Shown piece by piece: positions 30,001-44,926 of a stretch of 64,000 nucleotides of DNA. This stretch comes from Hydractinia symbiolongicarpus (Eukaryota > Cnidaria > Hydrozoa > Anthoathecata > Hydractiniidae). The DNA lies in the NCBI RefSeq assembly GCF_029227915.1, contig NC_079878.1, positions 28,423,501 to 28,487,500 of the forward strand, written 5' to 3'. The notes beneath the pieces are model-generated. The model saw only the letters and a program-made list of their open reading frames with translations. It did not search any database and had not been told where the DNA came from. Position 1 is the stretch's first letter. Every line of letters begins with the position of its first letter. The translations under genes and the position numbers were made by a program.

Positions 30001-31620
30001 ACAGTTTCAACAACTACATTTAATTGACTTTCTAACAGTGTCAATCCGTTTGATTTACAACGGTTGCGTCACATATTCGTACCAACATGTATTTAGTGAT
30101 TTTTTTCCGATATTACTAAGTTGTATCGCTTTTAACAGTGAAACATTTGACTGTCGGACTTAATTGAACTGATTTTGGACTTTGACCTTATAAATGTGAT
30201 AAATGAGCCAGTTAGAGTACAAGAAATAACATTCTTCTTAATTTAATATAATTGCTCGAACTCAGCGATTACACTGGGCGCTGTACTAGCGCTCTATTTA
30301 AAAATTAAGATAAAAAATCAAGTTTTTACTGTGGGACTAATCCTAGCCGTTAGTTCGCGCTGAAGAAATAGAGACAGTTTCAAAAAATACATTTCATTGA
30401 CTCTCTAACGGTGTCAATCCGTTTGAGTTACAACGGTTGCGTCACATATTCGTACCAACATGTATTTAGTGATTGTTTTCCGATATTACTAAGTTGTATC
30501 GCTTTTAACAGTGAAACGAATGACTGTGGGACTTAATTGAACTGATTCTGGACTGTGACCTTATAAGTGTGATAAATGAGCGAATTGCACTCCAAGGAAT
30601 AACATTCTTCTTAATCCGACATGATTGCTGGAATTCAGCGAGTACACTAGGCTCTGTGGTAGCGCTTTAATTAAAAATTTAGATAAATATGTCATTTTTA
30701 ACTGTGGGACCAATCTTAAATGTTAGTTCTCCCTGAAAAAATAGAGACAGTTTCAACAACTACATTTCATTGACTTTCTAACAGTGCCAATCCGTTTGAT
30801 TTACAACGGTTGCGTCACATATTCGTACCAACATGTATTTAGTGATTGTTTTCCGATATTACTAAGTTGTATCGCTTTTAACAGTGAAACGTTTGACTGT
30901 CGGACTTAATTGAACTGATTTTGGACTTTGACCTTATAAATGTGATAAATGAGCCAGTTAGACTACAAGAAATAACATTCTTCTTAATTTAATATAATTG
31001 CTCGAACTCAGCGATTACACTGGGCGCTGTAGTAGCGCTCTATTAAAAAAATTAAGATAAAAAAGCCATTTTTTACTGTGGGACCAATCCTAGCCGTTAG
31101 TTCGCGCTGAAAAAATAGAGACAGTTTCAACAACTACATTTCATTTATTTTCTAACGGTGTCAATCCGTTTGAGTTACAACGGTTGCGTCACATATTCGT
31201 ACCAACATGACTTAGTGATATTTTTCTGATATTACTAAGTTGTATCGCTTTTAACAGTGAAACGATTGACTGTGAGATTTAATTGAACTGATTCTGGACT
31301 TTGACCTTATAAGTGTGATAAATGAGCGAATTGCACTCCAGGGAATAACATTCTCCTAGTTCGACATGATAGCTGGAATTCAGCGAGTACACTAGGCTCT
31401 GTGGTAGCGCTTTAATTAAAAATTTAGATAAATAAGTCATTTTTTACTGTGGGACCAATCCTAGCCGATAGTTCTCGCTGAAAAAATAGAGACAGTTTCA
31501 ACAACTACATTTCATTGACTTTCTAACAGTGCCAATCCGTTTGATTTACAACGGTTGCGTCACATATTCGTACCAACATGTATTTAGTGATTGTTTTCCG
31601 ATATTACTAAGTTGTATCGT
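24060..31620. repeat. Segmental duplication within the array, copy 1
   Basis: This stretch matches 33290-40215 with shared rare variants: GCTATTTTTTACTG at 24067 and 33299, GTAGGGCTTTATTT near 24782 and 34386, and AATCTTAAATGTTAGTTCTCC near 28933 and 39287. The offset changes from about 9.2 to 9.6 to 10.35 kb along the block because whole monomers were gained or lost. This copy also has an internal tandem duplication: about 27570-29340 is repeated from 29346 to about 31200. Confidence 0.75.
29340..29350. repeat. Deletion junction creating a short monomer
   Basis: GAGACAGT is joined directly to ATTTAGTGATATT, which lies about 86 bases further on in a normal monomer. The missing part is the segment normally running from GACAGTTTCAACAAC to CAACATGTATTTAG. 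Short matching sequence at the join (GT/TATTT) suggests microhomology-mediated loss during unequal exchange. Confidence 0.7.
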
Positions 31621-33289
31621 TTTTAACAGTGAAACGAATGACTGTGGGACTTAATTGAACTGATTCTGGACCGTGACCTTATAAGTGTGATAAATGAGCG
31701 AATTGCACTCCAAGGAATAACATTCTTCTTAATTTGACATGATTGCTGGAATTCAGCGATTACATTAGGCTCTGTGGTAGCGCTTTATTTAAAAATTTAG
31801 ATAAATAAGTCTTTTCTTACTGTGGGGCCAATCCTGGCCGTTAGCGCGCGCTGAATAAATAGGAACAGTTCCAAAGACTACATTTCATTGACTTTCTAGC
31901 GGTATAAATCCGTTTGAGATACAACGGTTGCGTCACATATTCGTACCAACATGTATTTAGTGATATTTTTCCGATATTACTAAGTTGTATCGCTTTTAAC
32001 AGTGAAACGATTGACTGTGGGACTTAACTGAACTGATTCTGGACTTTGACCTTATAAATGTTATAAATGAGCCAATTGAACTCCAAGGAATAAAATTCTT
32101 CTTAATTCGACATGATAGCTGGAATTCAGCGAGTACACTAGGCTCTGTGGTAGCTCTTTATTTAAAAATTAAGATAAAAAATTCAGTTTTTACTGTGGGA
32201 CCAATCCTAGCAGTTAGCGCGCGCTGAAGAAATAGAGACAGTTTCAAAAACTACATTTCATTGACTCTCTAACGGTGTCAATCCGTTTGAGTTACAACGG
32301 TTGCGTCACATATTCGTACCAACATGTTTTAGTTATTGTTTTCCGATATTACCAAGTTGTATCGCTTTTAACAGTGAAACGAATGACTGTGGGACTTAAA
32401 TGAACTGATTCTGGACTGTGACCTTATAAGTGTGATAAATGAGCGAATTGCACTCCAAGGAATAACATTCTTCTTAATTCGACATGTTTGCTGGAATTCA
32501 GCGAGTACACTAGGCTCTGTGGTAGCGCTTTAATTAAAAATTTAGATAAATAAGTCATTTTTTGCTGTGGGACCAATCCTAGCCGTTAGTTCGCGCTGAA
32601 AAAATAGAGACAGTTTCAATAACTACATTGCATTGACTTTCTAACAGTGTCAATCTGTTTGATTTACAACGGTTGCGTCACATATTCGTACCAACATGTA
32701 TTTAGTGATTGTTTTCCGATATTACTAAGTTGTATCGCTTTTAACAGTGAAACGTTTGACTGTCGGACTTAATTGAACTGATTTTGGACTTTGACCTTAT
32801 AAATGTGATAAATGAGCCAGTTAGACTACAAGAAATAACATTCTTCTTAATTTAATATAATTGCTCGAACTCAGCGATTACACTGGGCGCTGTAGTAGCG
32901 CTCTATTAAAAAATTAAGATAAAAAAGCCATTTTTTACTGTGGGACCAATCCTAGCCGTTAGTTCTCGCTGAAAAAATAGAGACAGTTTCAACAACTACA
33001 TTTCATTTATTTTCTAACGGTGTCAATCCGTTTAAGTTACAACGGTTGCGTCACATATTCGTACCAACATGTATTTAGTGATATTTTTCTGATATTACTA
33101 AGTTTTATCGCTTTTAACAGTGAAACGATTGACTGTGGGACTTAATTGAACTGATTCTGGACTTTGACCTTATAAGGGTGATAAATGAGCGAATTGCACT
33201 CCAAGGAATAACATTCTCCTAATTCGACATGATAGCTGGAATTCAGCGATTACACTGGGCGCTGTAGTAGCGCTCTAATTAAAAATTAA

Positions 33290-36200
33290 GATAAAAAAGC
33301 TATTTTTTACTGTGGGACCAATCCTAGCCGTTAGTTCGCGCTGAAAAAATAGAGACAGTTTAAACAACTATTTTTCATTGACTTTCTAACGGTGTCAATC
33401 CGTTTGAGTTACAACGGTTGCGTCACATATTCGTACCAACATATATTTAGTGATATTTTTCCGATATTACTAAGTTGTATCGCTTTTAACAGTGAAACGA
33501 TTGACTGTGGGACTTAATTGAACTGGTTCTGGACTTAGACCTTATAAATGTTATAAATGAGCGAATTGCACTCCAAGGAATAACATTCTTCTTAATTTGA
33601 CATGATTGCTGGAATTCAGCGATTACATTAGGCTCTGTGGTAGCGCTTTATTTAAAAATTTAGATAAATAAGTCTTTTCTTACTGTGGGACCAATCCTGG
33701 CCGTTAGCACGCGCTGAATAAATAGGAACAGTTCGAAAGACTACATTTCATTGACTTTCTAGCGGTATAAATCCGTTTGAGATACAACGGTTGCGTCACA
33801 TATTCGTACCAACATGTATTTAGCGATATTTTTCTGATATTGCTAGGTTGCATCGCTTTTAACAGTGAAACGATTGACTGTGGGACTTAATTGAACTCAT
33901 TCTGGACTTTGACCTTATAAATGTGATAAATGAGCCAATTGGACTTCAAGGAATAACATTCTTTTTAATTCGACATGATTGCTGGAATTCAGGGAGTACA
34001 CTAGTCTCTGTGGTAGCGCTTTATTTAAAAATTAAGATAAAAAATTCAGTTTTTACTGTTGGACCAATTTTAGCCGTTAGCGCGCTCTGAAGAAATAGGG
34101 ACAGTCTCAAATACTACTTTTCACTGACTTTCTAACAGTGTCAGTCCGTTTGAGTTACAACAGTTGGGTCACATATTCGTACAAACATGTATTTAGTGAT
34201 TTTCTTCCGATCTAACTAAGTTCTATCGCTTTTAACAGTGAAACGAATGACTGTGGGACTTAATTGAACTGATTCTGCAATGTGACCTTATAAATGTGAT
34301 ATATGAGCGAATTGGTCTCCAAGGAATAACATTCTTCTTAATTTGACATGATTGCTGGAATTCAGCGATTACATTAGGCTCTGTTGTAGGGCTTTATTTA
34401 AAAATTTAGATAAATAAGTCATTTTTTACTGTGGGACCAATCCTGGCCGTTAGCACGCGCTTAATAAATAGGAACAGTTCCAAAGATTACATTTCATTGC
34501 CTTTCTAGCGGTATAAATCCGTTTGAGATACAACGGTTGCGTCACATATACGTACCAACATGTATTTAGCGATAGTATTTGGATATTACTAGGTTCCATC
34601 GCTTTTAATAGTGAAACGTTTGACTGTCGGACTTAATTGAACTGATTTTGGACTTTGACCTTATAAATGTGATAAATGAGCCAGTTAGACTACAAGAAAT
34701 AACATTCTTCTTAATTTAATATGATTGCTGGAACTCAGCAATTACACTGGGCGCTATAGTAGCTCTCTAATTAAAAATTAAGATAAAAAAGCCATTTTTT
34801 ACTGTGGGACCAATCCTAGCCGTTAGTTCGCGCTGAAAAAATAGAGACAGTTTCAACAACTACATTTCATTGACTTTCTAACGGTGTCAATCCGTTTGAG
34901 TTACAACGGTTGCGTCACATATTCGTACCAACATATATTTAGTGATATTTTTCCGATATTACTAAGTTGTATCGCTTTTAACAGTGAAACGATTGACTGT
35001 GGGACTTAATTGAACTGGTTCTGGACTTAGACCTTATAAATGTTATAAATGAGCCAATTGGACTCCAAGGAATAACATTCTTCTTAATTCGACATGATAG
35101 CTGGAATTCAGCGAGTACACTAGGCTCTGCGGTAGCGCTTTATTTAAAAATTAAGATAAAAAATTCAGTTTTTACTGTGAGACCAATCCTAGCCGTTATC
35201 GCGCGCTGAAGAAATAGAGACAGTTTAAAAACTAAATTTCATTGACTCTCTAACGGTGTCAATCCGTTTGAGGCTCAACGGTTGTGTCACATATTCGTAC
35301 CAACATTTATTTAGTGATTGTTTTCCGATATTACTAAGTTGTATCGCTTTTAACAGTGAAACGAATGACTGTGGGACTTAATTGAACTGATTCTGGACTG
35401 TGACCTTATAAGTGTGATAAATGAGCGAATTACACTCCAAGGAATAACATTCTTATTAATTCCACATGATTGCTGGAATTCAGCAAGTACACTAGGCTCT
35501 ATGGTAGCGCTTTAATTCAAAATTAAGATAAAAAATTCAGTTTTTACTGTGGAATCAATCCTAGCCGTTAGCGCGCGCTGAAAAAATAGAGACAGTTTAA
35601 AAACTACATTTCATTGACTCTCTAACGGTGTCAATCCGTTTGAGTTACAACGGTTGCGTCACATATTCGTACCAACATGTATTTAGTGATTGTTTTCCGA
35701 TATTACTAAGTTGTATCGCTTTTAACAGTGAAACGAATGACTGTGGGACTTAATTGAACTGATTCTGGACCGTGACCTTATAAGTGTGATAAATGAGCGA
35801 ATTGCACTCCAAGGAATAACATTCTTCCTAATTTGACATGATTGCTGGAATTCAGCGATTACATTAGGCTCTGTGGTAGCGCTTTATTTAAAAATTTAGA
35901 TAAATAAGTCTTTTCTTACTGTGGGACCAATCCTGACCGTTAGCACGCGCTGAATAAATAGGAACAGTTCCAAAGACTACATTTCATTGACTTTCGAGCG
36001 GTATAAATCCGTTTGAGATACAACGGTTGCGTCACATATTCGTACCAACATGTATTTAGTGATATTTTTCCGATATTACTAAGTTGTATCGCTTTTAACA
36101 GTGAAACGATTGACTGTGGGACTTAACTGAACTGATTCTGGACTTTGACCTTATAAATGTTATAAATGAGCCAATTGAACTCCAAGGAATAAAATTCTTC

Positions 36201-39200
36201 TTAATTCGACATGATAGCTGGAATTCAGCGAGTACACTAGGCTCTGTGGTAGCGCTTTATTTAAAAATTAAGATAAAAAATTCAGTTTTTACTGTGGGAC
36301 CAATCCTAGCTGTTAGCGCGCGCTGAAGAAATAGAGACAGTTTCAAAAACTACATTTCATTGACTCTCTAAGGGTGTCAATCCGTTTGAGTTACAACGGT
36401 TGCGTCACATATTCGTACCAACATGTATTTAGTGATTGTTTTCCGATATTACTAAGTTGTATCGCTTTTAACAGTGAAACGAATGACTGTGGGACTTAAT
36501 TGAACTGATTCTGGACCGTGACCTTATAAGTGTGATAAATGAGCGAATTGCACTCCAAGGAATAACATTCTTCTTAATTTGACATGATTGCTGGAATTCA
36601 GCGATTACATTAGGCTCTGTGGTAGCGCTTTATTTAAAAATTTAGATAAATAAGTCTTTTCTTACTGTTGGACCAATCCTGGACGTTATCACGCGCTGAA
36701 TGAATAGGAACAGTTCCAAAGACTACATTTCATTGACTTTCTAGCGGTGTAAATCCGTTTGAGATACAACGGTTGCGTCACATATTCGTACCCACATGTA
36801 TTTAGTTATATTTTTCCGATATTACTAGGTTGTATCGCTTTTAACAGTGAAAAGATTGACTGTGGGACTTAACTGAACTGATTCTGGACTTTGACCTTAT
36901 AAATGTTATAAATGAGCCAATTGAACTCCAAGGAATAAAATTCTTCTTAATTCGACATGATAGCTGAAATTCAGCAAGTACACTAGGCTCTGTGGTAGCG
37001 CTTTATTTAAAAATTAAGATAAAAAATTCAGTTTTTACTGTGGGATCAATCCTAGCTGTTAGCGCGCGCTGAAGAAATAGAGACAGTTTCAAAAACTACA
37101 TTTCATTGACTCTGTAACGGTGTCAATCCGTTTGAGTTACAACGGTTGCGTCACATATTCGTACCAACATGTATTTAGTGATTGTTTTCCGATATTACTA
37201 AGTTGTATCGCTTTTATCAGTGAAACGAATGACTGTGGGACTTAATTGAACTGATTCTGGACTGTGACCTTATAAGTGTGATAAATGAGCGAATTGCACT
37301 CCAAGGAATAACATTCTTCTTAATTCGACATGTTTGCTGGAATTCAGCGAGTACACTAGGCTCTGTGGTAGCGCTTTAATTAAAAATTTAGATAAATAAG
37401 TCATTTTTTGCTGTGGGACCAATCCTAGCCGTTAGTTCGCGCTGAAAAAATAGAGACAGTTTCAACATCTACATTTCATTGACTTTCTAACAGTGTCAAT
37501 CTATTTGATTTACAACGGTTGCGTCACATATTCGTACCAACATGTATTTAGTGATTGTTTTCCAATATTACTAAGTTGTATCGCTTTTAACAGTGAAACG
37601 TTTGACTGTCGGACTTAATTGAACTGATTTTGGACTTTGACCTTATAAATGTGATAAATGAGCCAGTTAGACTACAAGAAATAACATTCTTCTTAATTTA
37701 ATATAATTGCTCGAACTCAGCGATTACACTGGGCGCTGTAGTAGCGCTCTATTAAAAAATTAAGATAAAAAAGCCATTTTTTACTGTGGGACCAATCCTA
37801 GCCGTTAGTTCGCGCTGAAAAAATAGAGACAGTTTCAACAACTACATTTCATTTATTTTCTAACGGTGTCAATCCGTTTGAGTTACAACGGTTGCGTCAC
37901 ATATTCGTACCAACATGTATTTAGTGATATTTTTCTGATATTACTAAGTTTTATCGCTTTTAACAGTGAAACGATTGACTGTGGGACTTAATTGAACTGA
38001 TTCTGGACTTTGATCTTATAAGGGTGATAAATGAGCGAATTGCACTCCAAGGAATAACATTCTCCTAATTCGACATGATAGCTGGAATTCAGCGAGTACA
38101 CTAGGCTCTGTGGTAGCGCTTTAATTAAAAATTTAGATAAATAAGTCATTTTTACTGTGGGACCAATCCTAGCCGTTAGTTCGCGCTGAAAAAATAGAGA
38201 CAGTTTCAACAACTACATTTCATTGACTTTCTAACAGTGCCAATTCGTTTGATTTACAACGGTTGCGTCACATATTCGTACCAACATGTATTTAGTGATT
38301 GTTTTCCGATATTACTAAGTTGTATCGCTTTTAACAGTGAAACGAATGACTGTGGGACTTAATTGAACTGATTCTGGACTGTGACCTTATAAGTGTGATA
38401 AATGAGCAAATTGCACTCCAAGCAATAACATTGTTCTTAATTCGACATGTTTGCTGGAATTCAGCGAGTACACTAGGCTCTGTGGTAGCGCTTTAATTAA
38501 AAATTTAGATAAATAAGTCATTTTTTACTGTGGGACCAATCCTAGCCGTTAGTTCGCGCTGAAAAAATAGAGACAGTTTCAACAACTACATTTCATTGAC
38601 TTTCTAACAGTGTCAATCCGTTTGATTTACAACGGTTGCGTCACATATTCGTACCAACATGTATTTAGTGATTGTTTTCCGATATTACTAAGTTGTATCG
38701 CTTTTAACAGTGAAACATTTGACTGTCGGACTTAATTGAACTGATTTTGGACTTTGACCTTATAAATGTGATAAATGAGCCAGTTAGAGTACAAGAAATA
38801 ACATTCTTCTTAATTTAATATAATTGCTCGAACTCAGCGATTACACTGGGCGCTGTACTAGCGCTCTATTTAAAAATTAAGATAAAAAATCAAGTTTTTA
38901 CTGTGGGACTAATCCTAGCCGTTAGTTCGCGCTGAAGAAATAGAGACAGTTTCAAAAAATACATTTCATTGACTCTCTAACGGTGTCAATCCGTTTGAGT
39001 TACAACGGTTGCGTCACATATTCGTACCAACATGTATTTAGTGATTGTTTTCCGATATTACTAAGTTGTATCGCTTTTAACAGTGAAACGAATGACTGTG
39101 GGACTTAATTGAACTGATTCTGGACTGTGACCTTATAAGTGTGATAAATGAGCGAATTGCACTCCAAGGAATAACATTCTTCTTAATCCGACATGATTGC

Positions 39201-40215
39201 TGGAATTCAGCGAGTACACTAGGCTCTGTGGTAGCGCTTTAATTAAAAATTTAGATAAATATGTCATTTTTTACTGTGGGACCAATCTTAAATGTTAGTT
39301 CTCCCTGAAAAAATAGAGACAGTTTCAACAACTACATTTCATTGACTTTCTAACAGTGCCAATCCGTTTGATTTACAACGGTTGCGTCACATATTCGTAC
39401 CAACATGTATTTAGTGATTGTTTTCCGATATTACTAAGTTGTATCGCTTTTAACAGTGAAACGTTTGACTGTCGGACTTAATTGAACTGATTTTGGACTT
39501 TGACCTTCTAAATGTGATAAATGAGCCAGTTAGACTACAAGAAATAACATTCTTCTTAATTTAATATAATTGCTCGAACTCAGCGATTACACTGGGCGCT
39601 GTAGTAGCGCTCTATTAAAAAAATTAAGATAAAAAAGCCATTTTTTACTGTGGGACCAATCCTAGCCGTTAGTTCGCGCTGAAAAAATAGAGACAGTTTC
39701 AACAACTACATTTCATTTATTTTCTAACGGTGTCAATCCGTTTGAGTTACAACGGTTGCGTCACATATTCGTACCAACATGACTTAGTGATATTTTTCTG
39801 ATATTACTAAGTTGTATCGCTTTTAACAGTGAAACGATTGACTGTGAGACTTAATTGAACTGATTCTGGACTTTGACCTTATAAGTGTGATAAATGAGCG
39901 AATTGCACTCCAGGGAATAACATTCTCCTAGTTCGACATGATAGCTGGAATTCAGCGAGTACACTAGGCTCTGTGGTAGCGCTTTAATTAAAAATTTAGA
40001 TAAATAAGTCATTTTTTACTGTGGGACCAATCCTAGCCGATAGTTCTCGCTGAAAAAATAGAGACAGTTTCAACAACTACATTTCATTGACTTTCTAACA
40101 GTGCCAATCCGTTTGATTTACAACGGTTGCGTCACATATTCGTACCAACATGTATTTAGTGATTGTTTTCCGATATTACTAAGTTGTATCGCTTTTAACA
40201 GTGAAACGAATGACT
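33290..40215. repeat. Segmental duplication within the array, copy 2
   Basis: Counterpart of the 24060-31620 block. It lacks the internal tandem duplication seen in copy 1 (only one version of the 27.6-29.3 kb segment is present, near 37.9-39.8 kb). It carries two extra monomers around 36.4-37.2 kb. It ends near 40215, where TCTGGAATGTGACC replaces TCTGGACCGTGACC. Confidence 0.75.
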
Positions 40216-40454
40216 GTGGGACTTAATTGAACTGATTCTGGAATGTGACCTTATAAATGTGATAAATGAGCCAATTGGTCTCCAAGGAATAACATTCTTC
40301 TTAATTTGACATGATTGCTGGAATTCAGCGATTACATTAGGCTCTGTGGTAGCGCTTTATTTAAAAATTTAGATAAATAAGTCTTTTCCTACTCTGGGAC
40401 CAATCCTGGCCGTTAGCACGCGCTGAATAAATAGGAACATTTCCAAAGACTACA

Positions 40455-43400
40455 TTTCATTGACTTTCTAGCGGTATAAATCAGTTTGAGATACAACGGT
40501 TGGGTCACATATTCGTACCAACATGTATTTAGTGATTGTTTTCCGATATTACTAAGTTGTATCGCTTTTAACAGTGAAACGTTTGACTGTCGGACTTAAT
40601 TGAACAGATTTTGGACTTTGACCTTATAAATGTGATAAATGAGCCAGTTAGACTACAAGAAATAACATTCTTCTTAATTTAATATAATTGCTCAAACTCA
40701 GCGATTACACTGGGCGCTGTAGTAGCGCTCCATTAAAAAATTAAGATAAAAAAGCCATTTTTTACTGTGGGACCAATCCTAGCCGTTAGTTCGCGCTGAA
40801 AAAATAGAGACAGTTTCAACAACTACGTTTCATTTATTTTCTAACGGTGGCAATCCGTTTGAGTTACAACGGTTGCGTCACATATTCGTACCAACATGTA
40901 TTTAGTGATATTTTTCTGATATTACTAAGTTGTATCGCTTTTAACAGTGAAACGATTGACTGTGGGACTTAATTGAACTGATTCTGGACTTTGACCTTAT
41001 AAGTGTGATAAATGAGCGAATTGCACTCCAAGGATTAACATTCTCCTAATTCGACATGATAGCTGGAATTCAGCGAGTACACTAGGCTCTGTGGTAGCGC
41101 TTTAATTAAAAATTTAGATAAATAAGTCATTTTTTACTGTGGGACCAATCCTAGCCGTTATTTTGCGCTGAAGAAATAGAGACAGTTTCAAATACTACAT
41201 TTCACTGACTTTCTAACAGTGTCAGTCCGTTTGAGTTACATCGGTTGGGTCACATATTCGTACCAACATGTATTTAGCGATTTTCTTTTGATCTAACTAA
41301 GTTGTATCGCTTTTAACAGTGAAACGAATGACTGTGGGACTTAATTGAACTGATTCTGAAATGTGACCTTATAAATGTGATAAATGAGCCAATTGGTCTC
41401 CAAGGAATAACATTCTTCTTAATTTGACATGATTGCTGGAATTCAGCGATTACATTAGGCTCTGTGGTAGCGCTTTATTTAAAAATTTAGATAAATAAGT
41501 CTTTTCCTACTCTGGGACAAATCCTGACCGTTAGCACGCGCTGAATAAATAGGAACAGTTCCAAAGACTACATTTCATTGACTTTCTAGCGGTATAAATC
41601 AGTTTGAGATACAACGGTTGGGTCACATATTCGTACCAACATGTATTTAGTGATTGTTTTCCGATATTACTAAGTTGTATCGCTTTTAACAGTGAAACGT
41701 TTGACTGTCGGATTTAATTGAACAGATTTTGGATTTTGACCTTATAAATGTGATAAATGAGCCAGTTAGACTACAAGAAATAACATTCTTCTTAATTTAA
41801 TATAATTGCTCAAACTTAGCGATTACACTGGGCGCTGTAGTAGCGCTCTATTAAAAAATTAAGATAAAAAAGCCATTTTTTACTGTGGGACCAATCCTAG
41901 CCGTTAGTTCGCACTGAAAAAATAGAGACAGTTTCAACAACTACATTTCATTGACTTTCTAGCGGTATAAATCAGTTTGAGATACAACGGTTGGGTCACA
42001 TATTCGTACCAACATGTATTTAGTGATATTTTTCCGATATTACTAAGTTGTATCGCTTTTAACAGTGAAACGATTGACTGTGGGACTTAATTAAACTGAT
42101 TCTGGACTTTGACCTTATAAATGTTATAAATGAGCCAATTGGACTCCAAGGAATAACATTCTTCTTAATTCGACATGATAGCTGGAATTCAGCGAGTACA
42201 CTAGGCTCTGTGGTAGCGTTTTATTAAAAAATTTAGATAAATAAGTCTTTCTTACTGTGGGACCAATCCTGGCCGTTAGCACGCGCCTAATAAATAGGAA
42301 CAGTTCCAAAGAATACATTTCATTGCCTTTCTAGCGGTATAAATCCGTTTGAGATACAACGGTTGCGTTACATATACGTACCAACATGTATTTAGCTAGA
42401 GTATTTGGATTTTACTAGGTTGCATCGCTTTTAATAGTGAAACGTTTGACTGTCGGACTTAATTGAACTGATTTTGGACTTTGACCTTATAAATGTGATA
42501 AATGAGCCAGTTAGACTACAAGAAATAACATTCTTCTTAATTTAATATGATTGCTGGAACTCAGCAATTACACTGGGCGCTGTAGTAGCGCACTAATAAA
42601 AAATTAAGATAAAAAAGCCATTTTTTACTGTGGGACCAATCCTAGCCGTTAGTTCGCGCTGAAAAAATAGAGACAGTTTCAACAACTACATTTCATTGAC
42701 TTTCTAGCGGTATAAATCAGTTTGAGATACAACGGTTGGGTCACATATTCGTACCAACATGTATTTAGTGATTGTTTTCCGATATTACTAAGTTGTATCG
42801 CTTTTAACAGTGAAACGTTTGACTGTCGGACTTAATTGAACAGATTTTGGACTTTGACCTTATAAATGTGATAAATGAGCCAGTTAGACTACAAGAAATA
42901 ACATTCTTCTTAATTTAATATAATTGCTCAAACTCAGCGATTACACTGGGCGCTGTAGTAGCGCTCCATTAAAAAATTAAGATAAAAAAGCCATTTTTTA
43001 CTGTGGGACCAATCCTAGCCGTTAGTTCGCGCTGAAAAAATAGAGACAGTTTCAACAACTACGTTTCATTTATTTTCTAACGGTGGCAATCCGTTTGAGT
43101 TACAACGGTTGCGTCACATATTCGTACCAACATGTATTTAGTGATATTTTTCTGATATTACTAAGTTGTATCGCTTTTAACAGTGAAACGATTGACTGTG
43201 GGACTTAATTGAACTGATTCTGGACTTTGACCTTATAAGTGTGATAAATGAGCGAATTGCACTCCAAGGATTAACATTCTCCTAATTCGACATGATAGCT
43301 GGAATTCAGCGAGTACACTAGGCTCTGTGGTAGCGCTTTAATTAAAAATTTAGATAAATAAGTCATTTTTTACTGTGGGACCAATCCTAGCCGTTATTTT

Positions 43401-44926
43401 GCGCTGAAGAAATAGAGACAGTTTCAAATACTACATTTCACTGACTTTCTAACAGTGTCAGTCCGTTTGAGTTACATCGGTTGGGTCACATATTCGTACC
43501 AACATGTATTTAGCGATTTTCTTTTGATCTAACTAAGTTGTATCGCTTTTAACAGTGAAACGAATGACTGTGGGACTTAATTGAACTGATTCTGAAATGT
43601 GACCTTATAAATGTGATAAATGAGCCAATTGGTCTCCAAGGAATAACATTCTTCTTAATTTGACATGATTGCTGGAATTCAGCGATTACATTAGGCTCTG
43701 TGGTAGCGCTTTATTTAAAAATTTAGATAAATAAGTCTTTTCCTACTCTGGGACAAATCCTGACCGTTAGCACGCGCTGAATAAATAGGAACAGTTCCAA
43801 AGACTACATTTCATTGACTTTCTAGCGGTATAAATCAGTTTGAGATACAACGGTTGGGTCACATATTCGTACCAACATGTATTTAGTGATTGTTTTCCGA
43901 TATTACTAAGTTGTATCGCTTTTAACAGTGAAACGTTTGACTGTCGGATTTAATTGAACAGATTTTGGATTTTGACCTTATAAATGTGATAAATGAGCCA
44001 GTTAGACTACAAGAAATAACATTCTTCTTAATTTAATATAATTGCTCAAACTTAGCGATTACACTGGGCGCTGTAGTAGCGCTCTATTAAAAAATTAAGA
44101 TAAAAAAGCCATTTTTTACTGTGGGACCAATCCTAGCCGTTAGTTCGCACTGAAAAAATAGAGACAGTTTCAACAACTACATTTCATTGACTTTCTAGCG
44201 GTATAAATCAGTTTGAGATACAACGGTTGGGTCACATATTCGTACCAACATGTATTTAGTGATATTTTTCCGATATTACTAAGTTGTATCGCTTTTAACA
44301 GTGAAACGATTGACTGTGGGACTTAATTAAACTGATTCTGGACTTTGACCTTATAAATGTTATAAATGAGCCAATTGGACTCCAAGGAATAACATTCTTC
44401 TTAATTCGACATGATAGCTGGAATTCAGCGAGTACACTAGGCTCTGTGGTAGCGTTTTATTAAAAAATTTAGATAAATAAGTCTTTCTTACTGTGGGACC
44501 AATCCTGGCCGTTAGCACGCGCCTAATAAATAGGAACAGTTCCAAAGAATACATTTCATTGCCTTTCTAGCGGTATAAATCCGTTTGAGATACAACGGTT
44601 GCGTTACATATACGTACCAACATGTATTTAGCTAGAGTATTTGGATTTTACTAGGTTGCATCGCTTTTAATAGTGAAACGTTTGACTGTCGGACTTAATT
44701 GAACTGATTTTGGACTTTGACCTTATAAATGTGATAAATGAGCCAGTTAGACTACAAGAAATAACATTCTTCTTAATTTAATATGATTGCTGGAACTCAG
44801 CAATTACACTGGGCGCTGTAGTAGCGCACTAATAAAAAATTAAGATAAAAAAGCCATTTTTTACTGTGGGACCAATCCTAGCCGTTAGTTCGCGCTGAAA
44901 AAATAGAGACAGTTTCAACAACTACA
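40455..44926. repeat. 2236-bp (six-monomer) tandem duplication
   Basis: GAACAGATTTTGGACTTTGACC at about 40600 recurs at about 42836. The following 2.2 kb, including variants such as GTTACATCGGTTGGG and CTAGAGTATTTGG, is essentially the same in both copies (about 40455-42690 and 42691-44926). The near identity implies a recent event. Confidence 0.8.
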
